In this document: positions 11,693-21,495 of the stretch, piece by piece
Layout of the letters: each line of letters opens with the position of its first letter
Numbering within the stretch: the stretch's first letter is position 1
Source of the DNA: Adenanthera pavonina
Lineage: Eukaryota; Streptophyta; Magnoliopsida; Fabales; Fabaceae
Direction of reading: 5' to 3'
NCBI GenBank assembly: GCA_026686845.1
Contig: JAIVEN010000012.1
Span: forward strand, 4,094,501-4,158,500
Length of the DNA stretch: 64,000 nt
Made by a program: the position numbers and the translations under genes
Notes under the pieces: generated by a model
Database searches by the model: none
The model's input: only the letters and a program-made list of their open reading frames with translations
Told to the model about the DNA's origin: nothing

Positions 11693-12853
11693 CTAGCAAG
11701 TAAGCCTATCTCCACGAGCAACGCCCAGTTGTGAACAGTACTGGGTGTAGTAATTAACACGAGCCCGAACACGGTCAGGCTCTTTACCCTCACATTCCTG
11801 GCCATTGATGGCTTTAATGGTAGCTCCAAAGCCTTGGCTCACCACAGGCCGCACATTTCGCATCCAAAACCAGAGTGCGGTCTTGAACGACACCACCGCG
11901 TCGTTGGCCACCGTCTCAGGCGAGTTGAGTCCATCGAACCCATTGCTCTGTCCGGCCGGTCCGTAGTTGTAGTTCCACGATAGCTGAATGGGTCCCCGAC
12001 CATAGTATCCTTTGCTGGGGTTGCATGGGTACAGTGGGTAATTTTTATCATTACAATAATTCTTAGACGCACCGTCTATCTCTTCTATATGGCAAAAATC
12101 TGCATATGCCACACGACACCACACAAATTATTAATCAATATTCGCATGAATATATATGCTAAACTTGAATAAATTAAAAAGATGAATAACTCATACAAAT
12201 ATGGATCATTTTTAATGGGATATATTAATTCCCCTCTTTGCCTACATTTTATTCCCCTCATTGGATCTATATATTTCCAAGGCCTAAATCAATCCCAAAA
12301 ATTTGTGTTTGTAATAGGACTCTGGATTACCACTATCCACTATAGAATTTTGCCCTTTTTAATGCATTTCAAATCCTTTAATTGGGGTGTCAAATTTCAG
12401 TAGCCTAAAATAATGCAGTGTTTTGAGCAATATATAGATAAATATATCTGGGGATTGATCCATGGCATTAAAATTCATCCAGCGGCAAGGAATTAAAATG
12501 AAGACAAAGGGAGAGACATTCTAATGAAAAAAATTCCAAATTCTAACTCATGCATGTATATACGTACGTCCAGTTTCCTGAGTGAAATGGGCAAACGCGG
12601 CAGCAATCTCGCGTTTGGAGTCATCTACGGAACCAAGGTTACCGAATTCAGAGTAGGAATTGAGAGCGTCGAGGAAGGCAGCTCGGGAGTAGAAGTTCTT
12701 GCCGGCACAGCTAGCGGGAGCCTGATTGATGATCGCGTTAAAAAATTCAGGCGTGACGATATCGGCAACGGAGTTCTGAGCCTTCACGTTCTTGGCCACT
12801 CCCAGAACTGCAAACAATATGCCAACCACTATAATATTGCTGAGCTTCACCAT
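11693..12853 (-). CDS. class IV-type GH19 chitinase lacking the chitin-binding domain
   Basis: Two exons: exon 1 is 12,568-12,853 and exon 2 is 11,693-12,099, with a 468-base GT/AG intron. The join restores GH-FCHIEE and gives 230 residues. A signal peptide (about residues 1-24, MVKLSNIIVVGILFAVLG) is followed directly by SVADIVTPEFF, the start of the GH19 domain. Family features include the catalytic-Glu region FTQETG, FCHIEEIDGAS, the YYGRGPIQLSWNYNYG loop and a C-terminal LTC. Secreted chitinases of this family hydrolyse beta-1,4-GlcNAc polymers in fungal walls and act in defence. Compared with the tandem paralogue at 17,991-19,251, the 41-residue hevein domain plus linker is missing in frame. 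In addition, His before the catalytic Glu (HETG) is Gln (QETG). The reading frame is intact, so the gene could be functional, though without tight chitin binding. Confidence 0.93.
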
Positions 12854-12935
12854 TTTGGAGGATGTGATGACGATGATCCTCTATACCTATGCCTTCTTTG
12901 AGGGATATGTAAGAAGGCTTTTTCCTTATACCTTA

Positions 12936-12942
12936 TTATATA
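12936..12942 (-). promoter_or_regulatory. TATA box of hevein-less chitinase
   Basis: TATATAA on the minus strand lies about 85 bases upstream of the ATG at 12,853, a plausible plant TATA position. It occupies the same place as TATAAATA in front of the paralogous gene in unit C. Confidence 0.55.
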
Positions 12943-13023
12943 TGCTAGCTAGCTTAGACCGTGGTCTTGCCAAATATCTACATTCAATATATTGAACTAA
13001 CTAATTTCAATCCAATTCCACGT

Positions 13024-13044
13024 TCAAGAAAGCGTGTTTCTTGA
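13024..13044. promoter_or_regulatory. conserved inverted repeat in chitinase promoter (unit B)
   Basis: Arms TCAAGAAA and TTTCTTGA surround a GCGTG centre, about 175 bases upstream of the chitinase ATG. The same element is kept at 19,437-19,457 in unit C, with one arm base changed. It resembles a heat-shock or other dimeric transcription factor site. TTGAC (W-box core) overlaps its right edge in this copy. A further TTGACC W-box on the minus strand lies near 13,480 in a conserved GGGTCAACGACAATAAC block. Confidence 0.4.
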
Positions 13045-13917
13045 CTTTTCCCAGACTACTTTTCTATTTATTCCTTCTTTCCTTTAATGTTCTTTGACTT
13101 CAGACACGTAGAAGCCCTACCGCGTTACCTCTTGATTCTCCCACTGACCTGTGCATTATTTAAATCCGGAATATGCCCTCTACTTGATTTTACTGCCTAT
13201 CCTTCGCCAAAAAAAAAACTACAAATCATTATTTTAAATGATATATATATATATATAATATTGAGAGAGAGAGAGAAATAGCTAGGGTCTTCTACCTCTT
13301 TCATGCATCTCCTTAATTAAAATTAAGTCGTAGTTATACAAAATAACTTGAAAATTTTATGACGCAGTGGTATCAATATTTCCAATTAGAAAATTGACGT
13401 GATGCTGTTGTATGTAACTAAAAGATTTGGAGTGGCAGGGCCTCTACGATGATGCTATTGTGTACTGTCGACCCAATGAAGGGTCAACGACAATAACTAA
13501 AGTGAAGACGCGGTTGTTAACTTAAATGCCATTTATGGTTTGAAAAAGTCAGTCATAAAAACGCGTTGAACTGTGACAGGGAGATTCTCGCTAATGGTCA
13601 ATTCGGTACATTTCCTCCGTCCCAGTAATGTGAGAAATTTTATATATATTAAAAGATATTTATTATATCTTTAAACATATAAAAAAATCCAAATTTTCAA
13701 TCTTACCTTTGTTAATTTAACTCCTTTTATTAAATACAGCGCAAATTATAATAATAGTAAATTAATAATATAATAAATAAGATAAAAATAATAAATTACT
13801 ATATATTATCTTATAATATGGAAAGAAGATACAATAGACTCATTCTAGAAAAACTAGTGCTTAGATTTGAAAACTTTATGATACATAAATTAAGAAATCT
13901 TTAATTAATGTGAAATA

Positions 13918-14181
13918 CTCTCTCCGGTCCTATATATAGGATCCTTTATCCCGGTTCTAAATATAAGATCCTTTACAATATACGAGATAGTATTTATTAT
14001 ACATTTCCAAAAAATTTCCCTATTTAATGTATCCAAAGAGAAAGAGAAAGAAATTAAATAAGGGTAGTTTTGGAAAAATGTTGGAATTTTTGGAGAAATC
14101 GAGGTAGTTAATTAGTTTTAATTTTAATTCTTAATCCACGTGATTCGGTTAAAAGGATCTTATATTAAGGATCAGAGGGAG
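13918..14181. mobile_element. Stowaway-like MITE
   Basis: TA dinucleotides (13,916-13,917 and 14,182-14,183) flank inverted ends. The left end reads CTCTCTCCGGTCCTATATAT and the right end, reversed, reads CTCCCTCTGATCCTTAATAT. Both match the CTCCCTCCGT-type ends of plant Stowaway (Tc1/mariner) MITEs. It is non-coding, contains TATAAGATCCTTT repeats near both ends, and is not present at the equivalent place in unit C. Confidence 0.7.
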
Positions 14182-15135
14182 TATTACTATATCTTGTTCA
14201 AAATATAGTACTCCATCTATTTCAAAATTGATAAACAAATCATCAGAATAAAAAAAACAGTCAGACATTTAATATGATGTAGTTAGGACATAAAGGAGAA
14301 ATAAAATTAATGGAGGAGAAATGATATGTGAATTAAAGAAGAGGTGATAAGAGAGAGATCTACAATACTCTCTTTAATCTCATTTATAAGAAAAAAAAAT
14401 TATTTCACGGATATGAAGAAACGTTATTTTAGTTCGTTAAAGTTAATTAATTTATTTTATAAAAAAATTTAATTAATTTATCTCATATTTTAATTTTTTT
14501 CAAAATTATCCATACTTAAATTTAATATTAATTTAAATTACTAATATATTTAATCTCTCTCATATAATTAATGAACTTAAAATAATTTCATAATATGAAT
14601 ATGGTTGACCACTCCTAGAATGTGTTAAAAAAAGTCTACATATTAACTTTAAATTGGAAATCAGAATTAAAGCATTCAAGAAAAAGCATATCGATTTTCT
14701 CCAAATGAAATACCCCTCTTCTCTCTCTTTATCTCTCTCGATACATATAGTTGACATTGCTTTAACATATGATAATGAGAGAGCTGAACACTCATAAAAG
14801 AATAATCTGTCTCAGAAAAACTAAAAAGAAAATTCCACTAAAAGTTTATAATTCTTACAGATTTTTATTTGTCTTTTAGCGTTGGCCCAAAACTCAGAAA
14901 TAGCTCGGGTTTTAAAATTCTCACAAAAGAAAATCTCCCGTCCTGTAATTGGGCCGAAGGACAATACATGAGGCCGAAAACATTAAGTGGGCCAAAAACT
15001 TTGAAGATATCAATATCCTTCAATAACAAGAATTTGGGAAACTCATCCATTTGGGCCTGATAAAAGCTCGAATCTTATTCTTAGTTCATATCTTACTCTT
15101 AGCTCATGATACTCGATAATTTTATAAAAAATGAG

Positions 15136-15544
15136 TTTGGAAAATTATAGAAAAAATTTCAAAACACAAAAATAATTATTAAACAGTTCCAAAGTTCTAA
15201 AAAATTACACCAAAATCATATTAGTGTAAAATCAGTGTAAAATTATGGATAACAAGTATACAATATTTCATTGTTAAGTGTAAAATCGTACTTTAATGTT
15301 AAATGACATCCAAGTCCCATTGATGTAAAATTTTAAAAAATGGGTAAAAAAAATCTCATTATTAAGTATAAAATCGTGCTCCAATATTTTATACTTATGT
15401 TTCATAATTTTATATTCAACAATAAGATTTTTTATACTCATTTTTAAGATTTTACATCAATGGGATTTGGACATAATTTTTTAGGACTTTGAAGTTTTTT
15501 TAATAATTATTTTTATATTTTGTGATTTTTCTGTGATTTTCTCA
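15136..15544. mobile_element. MITE with long inverted repeats (unit C copy)
   Basis: Orthologous to the insertion at 9,615-10,024, with the same ends (GGAAAATTATAGAAAAAATT and its inverted partner) and the same flanking sequence. It was carried along in the duplication, not inserted independently. Confidence 0.7.
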
Positions 15545-17990
15545 AAAAAATTTGGAAACCCATAACTTTGAAAGGAAACAACACTTTGAGCAGATCTCAA
15601 AGCCCTTTTCCACTAGTGAAACTGCAAATTGGGGAGTTAGCTAGCTTGTTCTTCATACATATTACAAGTCGTTTACACCTTCGAGGATTCCACTACTGAA
15701 AGAAAAGGTATGTTTTTTTTTCCCAGTTTTTCAATTTCATTTTCTGAAAAAAGTTAGAAGGAACAAAAAAATTGCACGGAATTAACAAAAAATTATATGA
15801 AATTTAATAAAATATGTAGAGAAATATTGAAAGAATGGGAAAAAAAAAAGATTGTAGGAAACCTAAGAGAAATTGCACTAGTCATGACTAATGAATAGTA
15901 TTATATATTGCTAGATTTTTACAATTGATAATTATTATTAGATATTGATTATAAATATTTAAAATAGAAAAATTAAAATTACACTTTTTCTCTCCCCCCG
16001 ACCCAACTACTTCATATTTGGCTCTAGCTCCTCTGCTGTTTCTGGAGGCTAAACTACCAGACTCGTGCCAGAAATGATAGGGGATAGATAATATACATAT
16101 CGTGGTTAGGGATCGTGATAAAAATTGAGAAAGAAGATCGAAGTGAGTCATCGGAATGAGGAGAATCTTTAGAGTTCTTTGGTGACACCTCTAATAAAAT
16201 TATTCTTACTTTTTTACTCTACATCTAATAAAATAAAAAAGATGTTAAAAATAATACAAATTAAATTAAAATAAATCTGGATCGTCTAAATCTAATTTGA
16301 ATGGTTCAAATTGCGATGAGCACTTAGTACTTATCATTGTGATAAGCACCGAATGCAATGAAAACAAAGATTGGGGATTAACGTTCTAACATATTAATTT
16401 TATAAGGAGTGAATTAAAAGATTTAAAGAATAGGGACTGATTTAAAAACTGTGGTAAACTTTGGGGACCAAAAAATTACTTTTCCCATTATAATTTTTAT
16501 AATCTTTCACAGTAAATATTAACTCCATTGGTGTAATTTTTTCTGCAACAAATAGGTCAAGAATTAGCAAAAAATATAATAATTAGCAGTGATAATGATT
16601 TGTTTAATTATGTAATTAAACTATATTATTTTAATTAAACTAAAAAACAGAATTATTTTAAATATAAAAGAAAAGAAAATTAAAATATGTTGGCCAAAAA
16701 AAAAGAAAATTAAGATATTTTATTTAAAAAAATACATTTGAGAATATCCATTTGCAATTATAATTTTGACACAATCACTGTATATGGCCTTAACATACAT
16801 AAGAACTTATCTATTTTCTTTATTATTATTATATATATATATGATATATTATATTTATAATATATGGTTTGAAGGCAGTAAAATTATTTAAAATACTTTA
16901 ATATCATTATTTAGTTTATTAGGATTTACAGTTTTAATTATTTATTTAAATCCATTCTTAGTTAGTATTTTTTTAAGTATCTTATAATTTAAATTTCCTC
17001 AATATTATTTTTATTTCAATATCATAGCTGGAATCATAATTTGAGGCCAAAAGTTGAAAAGAAATTATAAAATCAGACCTTTTCTCCTTAAGTGAAATAA
17101 ATTGAAGTATAAAATTACCAAAATATTTTCAGCTTCTCTCCCCTCCCTCACAAGCACTAGCACCCACAACTAGTCAACTATAGCTAGTCATTGATCAACG
17201 ATCTGGTGACTAATCAATGGTGGTTTTACAACTTAAATTAATGGTTTTAGTGATTTGCAATTCTTTTTTAGAATTTGCAATTTAGCTTTTAAAATTTTTG
17301 TAATAAATTATTTTAATGATTTGTAACTTTTTATCCTTTAGAATTCGTAATTTTTTTTTTAGAATTTACAATTTACTTACTCTAAATTTACAATTTAATT
17401 TCTAAATTCTCGCTATAAATTATTCTAGTGGCTTACAGCTTTTTGTTCAAAAATATACAACTTACTCTTAATTTTTAACTCTTTTTTCAAATTTTTTGTA
17501 TTCTTATGTTTCAATTTATTTGACTTAAGAACCAATAATATGTTATCATAGTTTTTTTATTTTTATCCTAAACCTACAGTATAATTAAGTAGTTAAATTA
17601 ATCTTCCCAAATCAAAACTCCCCCTTTATCTTAAGAGCTTTATATATAGGGAAAAAAAAAGCTTTATATAAAAAAGTCATATACTAGTTTAATTTAGTGC
17701 GCAAATTAAGCCTCGGAGGGAATAGTGTCCCAACAAGCCACTTCATGTTTTGTCTTGTCCAATATTTGGTGATTAATAATTGGTTTATGCAGTCAAACAT
17801 AAAAAGGTAAATTCATAAAAGAAAAGCCAAAATGTAAGTACCTTCCATTCTAATTTATTCTATCTGTGGGGTGGAAACAAAATAAAGCAGAGGATATTAC
17901 ATGTAACGCGAAGAAAATAAGGCATAATTAAGAACAAGTCGTGGAGAAGGTGGTGGTGTTACATAATTATATATATATATATATATATCT

Positions 17991-19251
17991 CTAGCAAGTA
18001 AGCCTATCGCCAGGAGCAACGCCTAGCTGTGAACAGTACTGGGTGTAGTAATTAACACGAGCCTTAACAAGGTCAGGCTTTTTACCGTCACATTCAACTT
18101 GGCCATTGATGGCTCTAATGGTAGCTCCAAACCCTTGGCTCACCACAGGCCGCACATTTTGCATCCAATACCAGAGTGCGGTCTTGAACGACACCACCGC
18201 GTCGTTGGCCACCGTCTCAGGTGAGTTGAGTCCGTCGAACTCATTGCTCTGTCCGGCCAGTCCGTAATTGTAGTTCCATGTTAGCTGAATGGGTCCCCGG
18301 CCATAGTATCCTTTGCTCGGGTTGCATGGGTATTGTGTCTTGGTTTCATCACAATAGTCCTGAGACGCACCGTTTATCTCTTCTATATGGCAAAAATCTG
18401 CATATGCCACACGACACCATACAAACTTATTAATCTACATACGCATGAATATGCTAAACTTAAATAAATTAAAAAGATGAATAACTCATGCAATTATGGA
18501 TCTTTTTTAATGGGATACATTAATTCCTCTCTTTGCCTACATTTTATTCCCCTCATTGGATCTATATATTTCCAAGGCCTAAATCAATCCCAAAAATTGT
18601 GTTTGTAACAGGACTCTGGATTACCACTATCAACTATTGAAATTTGCCCTTGTTTAATGCATTTCAAAACTTTAATTAGGGTATCAAATTTCAATAGCCT
18701 AAAATGCAGTGTTTTGAGCAATATATATATAAATATATATGGGGATTGATCCATGGCATTAAAATTCATCCAGCGGCAAGGAATTAAAATGAAGGCAAAG
18801 GAAAAAAAATCCAAATTCTAACTCATGTATGTGTATACGTACGTCCAGTTTCATGAGTGAAATGGGCAAACGCGGCAGCAATCTCGCGTTTCGAGTCATC
18901 AACAGAGCCAATGTTGCCGAATTGAGCGTAGGATTTGAGAGCTTCGAGGAAGGCAGCTCGGGTATAGAAGTTCTTGCCAGCACAGCTAGCAGCGGCCTGA
19001 TTGATGATAGCATTGAAGAACTCCGGCGTGACGATATCGGCGACGGAGACTTGGGAGGTAGGGGTTTGAGAGGCATAGCAAGGGCCCTCCCTGCAGCCAG
19101 TGCCACAGTAATCATTTCCAGTCCCACAATACCCATATTGGCTGCAACATAATCCCGTTGCACACCCACAGTTTTGACCCCTCACGTTCTTAGCCAGCCC
19201 CAAAACTGAGAACAATATGCCTACCACTATAATACTGCTCAGCTTCACCAT
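17991..19251 (-). CDS. class IV chitinase (hevein domain plus GH19)
   Basis: Two exons: exon 1 is 18,843-19,251 and exon 2 is 17,991-18,397, with a 445-base GT/AG intron. They give 271 residues, normal for class IV. The order is signal peptide (about 1-24), a cysteine-rich hevein chitin-binding domain (about 27-60, CGCATGLCCSQYGYCGTG and YCGTGCREGPC), a short linker, then a GH19 domain starting SVADIVTPEFF. The catalytic Glu lies in HFTHETG, and FCHIEEINGAS follows the splice join. YYGRGPIQLTWNYNYG and the C-terminal LTC are present. The product would be secreted and cleave fungal chitin. Exons, intron position and promoter match the tandem copy at 11,693-12,853, which differs mainly by loss of the hevein domain. 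A TATA box lies about 100 bases upstream. Nothing indicates a pseudogene. Confidence 0.96.
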
Positions 19252-19348
19252 TTTGGACGACGTGATGATGATGATGATCTATCGATCCTCTCTATATACC
19301 TATAACACCTTCTTCAGGGATATGTAAGAAGCCTTCTTCCATATCCCT

Positions 19349-19356
19349 TATTTATA
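19349..19356 (-). promoter_or_regulatory. TATA box of hevein-domain chitinase
   Basis: TATAAATA on the minus strand lies about 100 bases upstream of the ATG at 19,251. It corresponds in position to the TATA box of the unit B gene. Confidence 0.6.
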
Positions 19357-19436
19357 TGCTACCTGTGAGACCCGGGTCTTGCCAAATATGTTCCATATAT
19401 ACCCCTTTTTTGTAAACTTTGAAACCAATTCCACAT

Positions 19437-19457
19437 TCAAGAAAGCGTGTTTCTTAA
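19437..19457. promoter_or_regulatory. conserved inverted repeat in chitinase promoter (unit C)
   Basis: Arms TCAAGAAA and TTTCTTAA around GCGTG, the counterpart of 13,024-13,044, with one base changed in the right arm. It lies about 190 bases upstream of the ATG. The distal block with GGGTCAACGACAATAAC (W-box TTGACC on the minus strand, near 20,540) is also kept. Confidence 0.4.
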
Positions 19458-20055
19458 GTTTTCCTCGACTACTTTTCTGTTATTCCTTTTCCCTTTATGT
19501 TATATGACTTTAGATACGTACGGCCCTACAATGTTGCTTCTTGATTCCCCCGCTTCAGTACATTATTTAGATCTAGAATATACAGAGCCTTCTTAGTATG
19601 GGTGAAGGATGGAAAAGAAGTTCATAAACTTCCTGGAAATATATTATTTAGCCTCGGTTAATTTTAAAAAATTTTCAGCATTTTGGAAAGTTGAATCTTC
19701 GAATCTTATCTTGTGAAATTTTATTTTTTAACTAGAACTCAGGGAAGTTTTATTTTCTGAGCTTTCTTTAATTTTTATAATTATTTTTTAAATATATCTC
19801 TAATTTTTTAATTATTTTTTAAATTGAAAATTGTATTTTTATCTTTAATAATATAATATAATATATTTATTTAAAAAATTAATTTGAACTTTCTTGAAAG
19901 TAAAAAAGTAAAACAACCAAATTATATGTAATCTTCCTGAAAAATAAGTACATTTCCTAAAAACTTCTTGAAATGTACCAAATGAGCCCTTAATTATTGC
20001 CTATTCTTGGCTAGAAAAGATCAAAACTACATATCATTATTTTACATTATATATA

Positions 20056-20322
20056 CTTCCTCTAGTCCATATTATAAGATATTTTATATAATCAATTTTT
20101 TATCTATAATATATGGTGTTAAATATATTTCTTCCAATTTTACCCCTTTAATTGATTATCCACTATTCCTCTCTAGTCCCTATAATGATAATGATAATGG
20201 AACATTTAATAAGGATAAAATGAAAAATTTTGATATTTTTTTTCATAAATTTTAGATGAAAAAGTAATTTTCTTAATATATATATTTAATATAAAATATC
20301 TTATAATATGAACTGGAGAAAA
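20056..20322. mobile_element. Stowaway-like MITE private to unit C
   Basis: TA-flanked element. The left end CTTCCTCTAGTCCATATTAT matches the inverted right end TTTTCTCCAGTTCATATTAT. The corresponding stretch of unit B (about 13,225-13,260) lacks it, giving an empty site. It is non-coding. Confidence 0.65.
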
Positions 20323-20785
20323 TATATATATATAGAGAGAGAGAGAGTCAAATAGCCAGGGTCTTCTACCACTTGCACATGCATCTCCTTAAATAGAATT
20401 AAGTTGTTGTGACACAAATAACTTAAAAATTTTATGACGCAGTGATATCAATATTTCTAACTAGAAAATTGAGGTGATGGTGTTGTAACTAAACGATTTG
20501 GAGTGGCAGGACCTCTATTGTGCACTGTCGACCCAGTAAAGGGTCAACGACAATAACTAAAGGGAAGAGGCGGTTTGTTAACTTAAATGCCATTTATGGT
20601 TTGAAAAAGTCATATGTGGCATAAAAACGCGTTGAACTGCGAAGCAATGGAACATTCTCGCTAGAATGGTCAGACACGTTCTTGAGCAAGTGCTTCCAAT
20701 TCTCCATTTCAAAATTGTTGTTGCTGAAGATTATATTTATTCCTATTCTTTCTATAAGAAATCTTTAATTAATGCAAAATATTAT

Positions 20786-21143
20786 ACTCATCACCCGATT
20801 CGTCCATTCCTTTCAAATTATAAGTTGCATTTTCCTGTCTCATAGTACAAATCAATGAGTTAGTTACAAATACTTTTTTTAAAAGATTTTTTTATAACTT
20901 TTTAAAATTATCCTCATTAAATTAAATAGGAGTAAAAATGGATTATTCTCTCTCCATCATAATTGTTTTGTTCATTATCTCTCATAACTGAATACAATCA
21001 ATTAATCATAATTGAATACGATCAATTAATATGAGTGAAAATGGAAAAAAAAGTATTAAATGTGCCCTAACTTTCACATAATAAATCATATTTTAAAGCC
21101 ATAATTCTCCAAAAATATACTCTATATTTTGAAACGAAGGGAG
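20786..21143. mobile_element. possible degraded Stowaway-like MITE
   Basis: ATTCGTCCATTCCTTTCAAA near 20,800 and an inverted CTCCCTTCGTTTCAAAATAT near 21,120-21,143 resemble diverged Stowaway-type ends. It begins right where similarity between units B and C ends. The boundaries are approximate and it has no coding capacity. Confidence 0.3.
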
Positions 21144-21495
21144 TACTGTACATTGATTAAAATACCCTTGGTCTCACTTAATCAACTGGAGGATTTATCT
21201 AAGTTCAAATTAATTTGGATCAAGGTGGGTAGGACCTTTTCGGGTGGCAAACTCTACCACAAGGTATTCAACATGGTTGTATTTCTAGAACTTAAACTTG
21301 AGACTACTGATTAAATTGGTACAACCCTTTTACTAGTTAAACCTCAAAAATAAACAAATTACTATTAACCCAAAAGATCAAAAATCCATTACTCTTGCCC
21401 AACCAACAACTATTACCACTACTCAACGAACCAATAACAAAACTACCTATATTCCCAAATTAGACAAACCCATGACTATTATCCAAATAGAATCA

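Larger units (their letters stand above)
8804..14302. repeat. tandem segmental duplication, unit B (hevein-less chitinase)
   Basis: This is the second copy of the duplicated block. It starts at sequence equivalent to 14,303 (AATGGAGGAGAAATGATATG) and contains the flank shared with units A and C, a MITE shared only with C, the chitinase at 11,693-12,853, and a promoter flank to about 13,910. It has lost the block corresponding to 15,912-16,740 of unit C; the join lies at AGATATTT near 10,388. A Stowaway-like MITE (13,918-14,181) lies in its right part. Confidence 0.85.
14303..20785. repeat. tandem segmental duplication, unit C (hevein-domain chitinase)
   Basis: This is the third copy of the block. 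It starts at AATGGAGGAGAAATGATATG (compare 8,804), carries the full shared flank including the 15,912-16,740 region lost in B, and has the MITE at 15,136-15,544. The chitinase is at 17,991-19,251. Its promoter flank matches unit B up to the AAGAAATCTTTAATTAATG string near 20,757-20,775. A Stowaway-like MITE at 20,056-20,322 is private to this unit. Confidence 0.85.

Noticed and set aside
14865..15050. 61-codon minus-strand frame with CPSAQLQDGRFSF
   Set aside because: It is a shadow of the duplicated flank. The equivalent frame is not kept open in unit A, and no splice or promoter context supports it.
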